This document shows, one piece after another, positions 63,681 through 64,000 of a stretch of DNA of 64,000 nucleotides. The DNA is from Cenarchaeum symbiont of Oopsacas minuta (GTDB lineage Archaea; Thermoproteota; Nitrososphaeria; Nitrososphaerales; Nitrosopumilaceae): assembly GCA_029948415.1 (NCBI GenBank), contig JAJIZT010000001.1:661235-725234 (forward strand), read 5' to 3'. The stretch's first letter is position 1. Every line of letters begins with the position of its first letter. Under the pieces are notes generated by a model, which saw only the letters and a list, made by a program, of their open reading frames with translations, had not been told where the DNA came from and searched no databases. Position numbers and translations under genes: made by a program.

Positions 63681-63877
63681 AATTAACACATATAATTAAA
63701 CAATAAATACTTTTATTAATTATAAAATTTTGATTATGTTTAGATTTTATTTACATATTATTTATATAAATTTTTACATATGATTTACTTTGTTGCATAA
63801 CTACAGTATTCATATCCAAATCATATCATTACATTTTCAGTTTTGGGAAGCTTATACCTACTTTCTACATGATTTTT
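63681..63877. other. AT-rich intergenic region
   Basis: Contains the promoter region for the small zinc-ribbon gene. It holds TTTGTTGCATAACTAC near 63790, reminiscent of the IS5 terminus TTAGTTGCATAAC but not a full end. No gene is seen. Confidence 0.4.
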
Positions 63878-63959
63878 GTGCGAGGGCAGTTATTCCGGTT
63901 TTTTGTGCGTCAATTTTAATACTTTTTTGATAATTCTTGACAGGGACGTGACCTCATAC
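63878..63959 (-). mobile_element. MITE with IS66-A-type terminus (copy 3, diverged)
   Basis: Reading from the right, GTATGAGGTCACGTCCCTG is the MITE left end and the alignment continues over 82 bp (TTATCAA, GACGCACAAAAA) to a diverged right end CTGCCCTCGCAC. It is uninterrupted, which supports the view that the MITE exists independently of the IS110 element. No clear duplication flanks it. Confidence 0.75.
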
Positions 63960-64000
63960 CAGTTTTCAATTCGGCACATTTAATGCCTTTGTTGTCAACC

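Noticed and set aside
63785-63800. IS5-type terminus near TTTGTTGCATAACTAC
   Set aside because: Only a short match with no partner end or transposase; probably chance in AT-rich DNA.

Overview
The window is a stretch of archaeal chromosome, most probably from a Nitrososphaerota (Thaumarchaeota) genome with a heavy insertion-sequence load. The evidence is archaeal information-processing genes (Nop5, Gar1, SRP19, eS8, eS30, aIF1, TFB, PCNA, Sec61-beta/SecG), the archaeal shikimate pathway that starts from the aldolase-like enzyme and 3-dehydroquinate synthase II, fused ThiD-ThiN and chorismate mutase-aminotransferase proteins, and F420 cofactor genes. The DNA is AT-rich, genes are packed closely with overlapping start and stop codons, and I found no tRNA or rRNA gene. 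The genus cannot be decided from this window.

Layout. 1-3012: nop5 and pyrD-pyrK. 3032-12052: two IS66-type composite structures on either side of a radical SAM gene. 12148-16278: eS30, scpB, eS8, srp19, gar1, tfb, sufC. 16360-22967: a peptide-binding lipoprotein-like protein, a PDDEXK nuclease-like protein, DUF2070, secG and small proteins. 23202-24798: a HipA-like kinase/DUF3037 pair, probably acquired. 24793-29269: a nested pile of mobile elements (IS66-type A containing a MITE containing an IS110-type element, then IS66-type B split by an IS5-type element). 29523-57208: a long ordinary core: aIF1, CPBP protease, two peptide ABC permeases, JAMM and HtrA proteases, cofG-cofH, a cation exchanger, thiamine genes, tyrosine/phenylalanine and shikimate genes around PCNA, an MqnC-like enzyme and a UbiD-like enzyme, peroxiredoxin and aquaporin. 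57208-64000: a second mobile region with an IS630 palindrome, an IS66-B remnant, a HEPN-TPR protein, a broken tyrosine integrase, a second IS110-type element and a MITE.

How the parts work together. The core genes supply chorismate and from it tyrosine/phenylalanine, thiamine, the F420 chromophore and possibly menaquinone, plus archaeal transcription, translation, RNA modification and protein export. The mobile DNA falls into a small network. IS66-A, a roughly 81-bp MITE and two composite structures share the terminal sequence GTATGAGGTCA and make 8-bp target duplications. The IS110-type elements have inserted into such a MITE and into a second repeated sequence.

The most striking observation concerns the two IS110-type elements. 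Downstream of each broken transposase gene is a conserved structured noncoding segment. Its first loop carries two short stretches that match the left and right flanks of that same element. These stretches differ between the two copies, and each matches its own insertion site. This is the architecture expected of a bridge RNA (seekRNA) that guides IS110-family insertion, in the downstream position typical of the IS1111 group, here in an archaeon.
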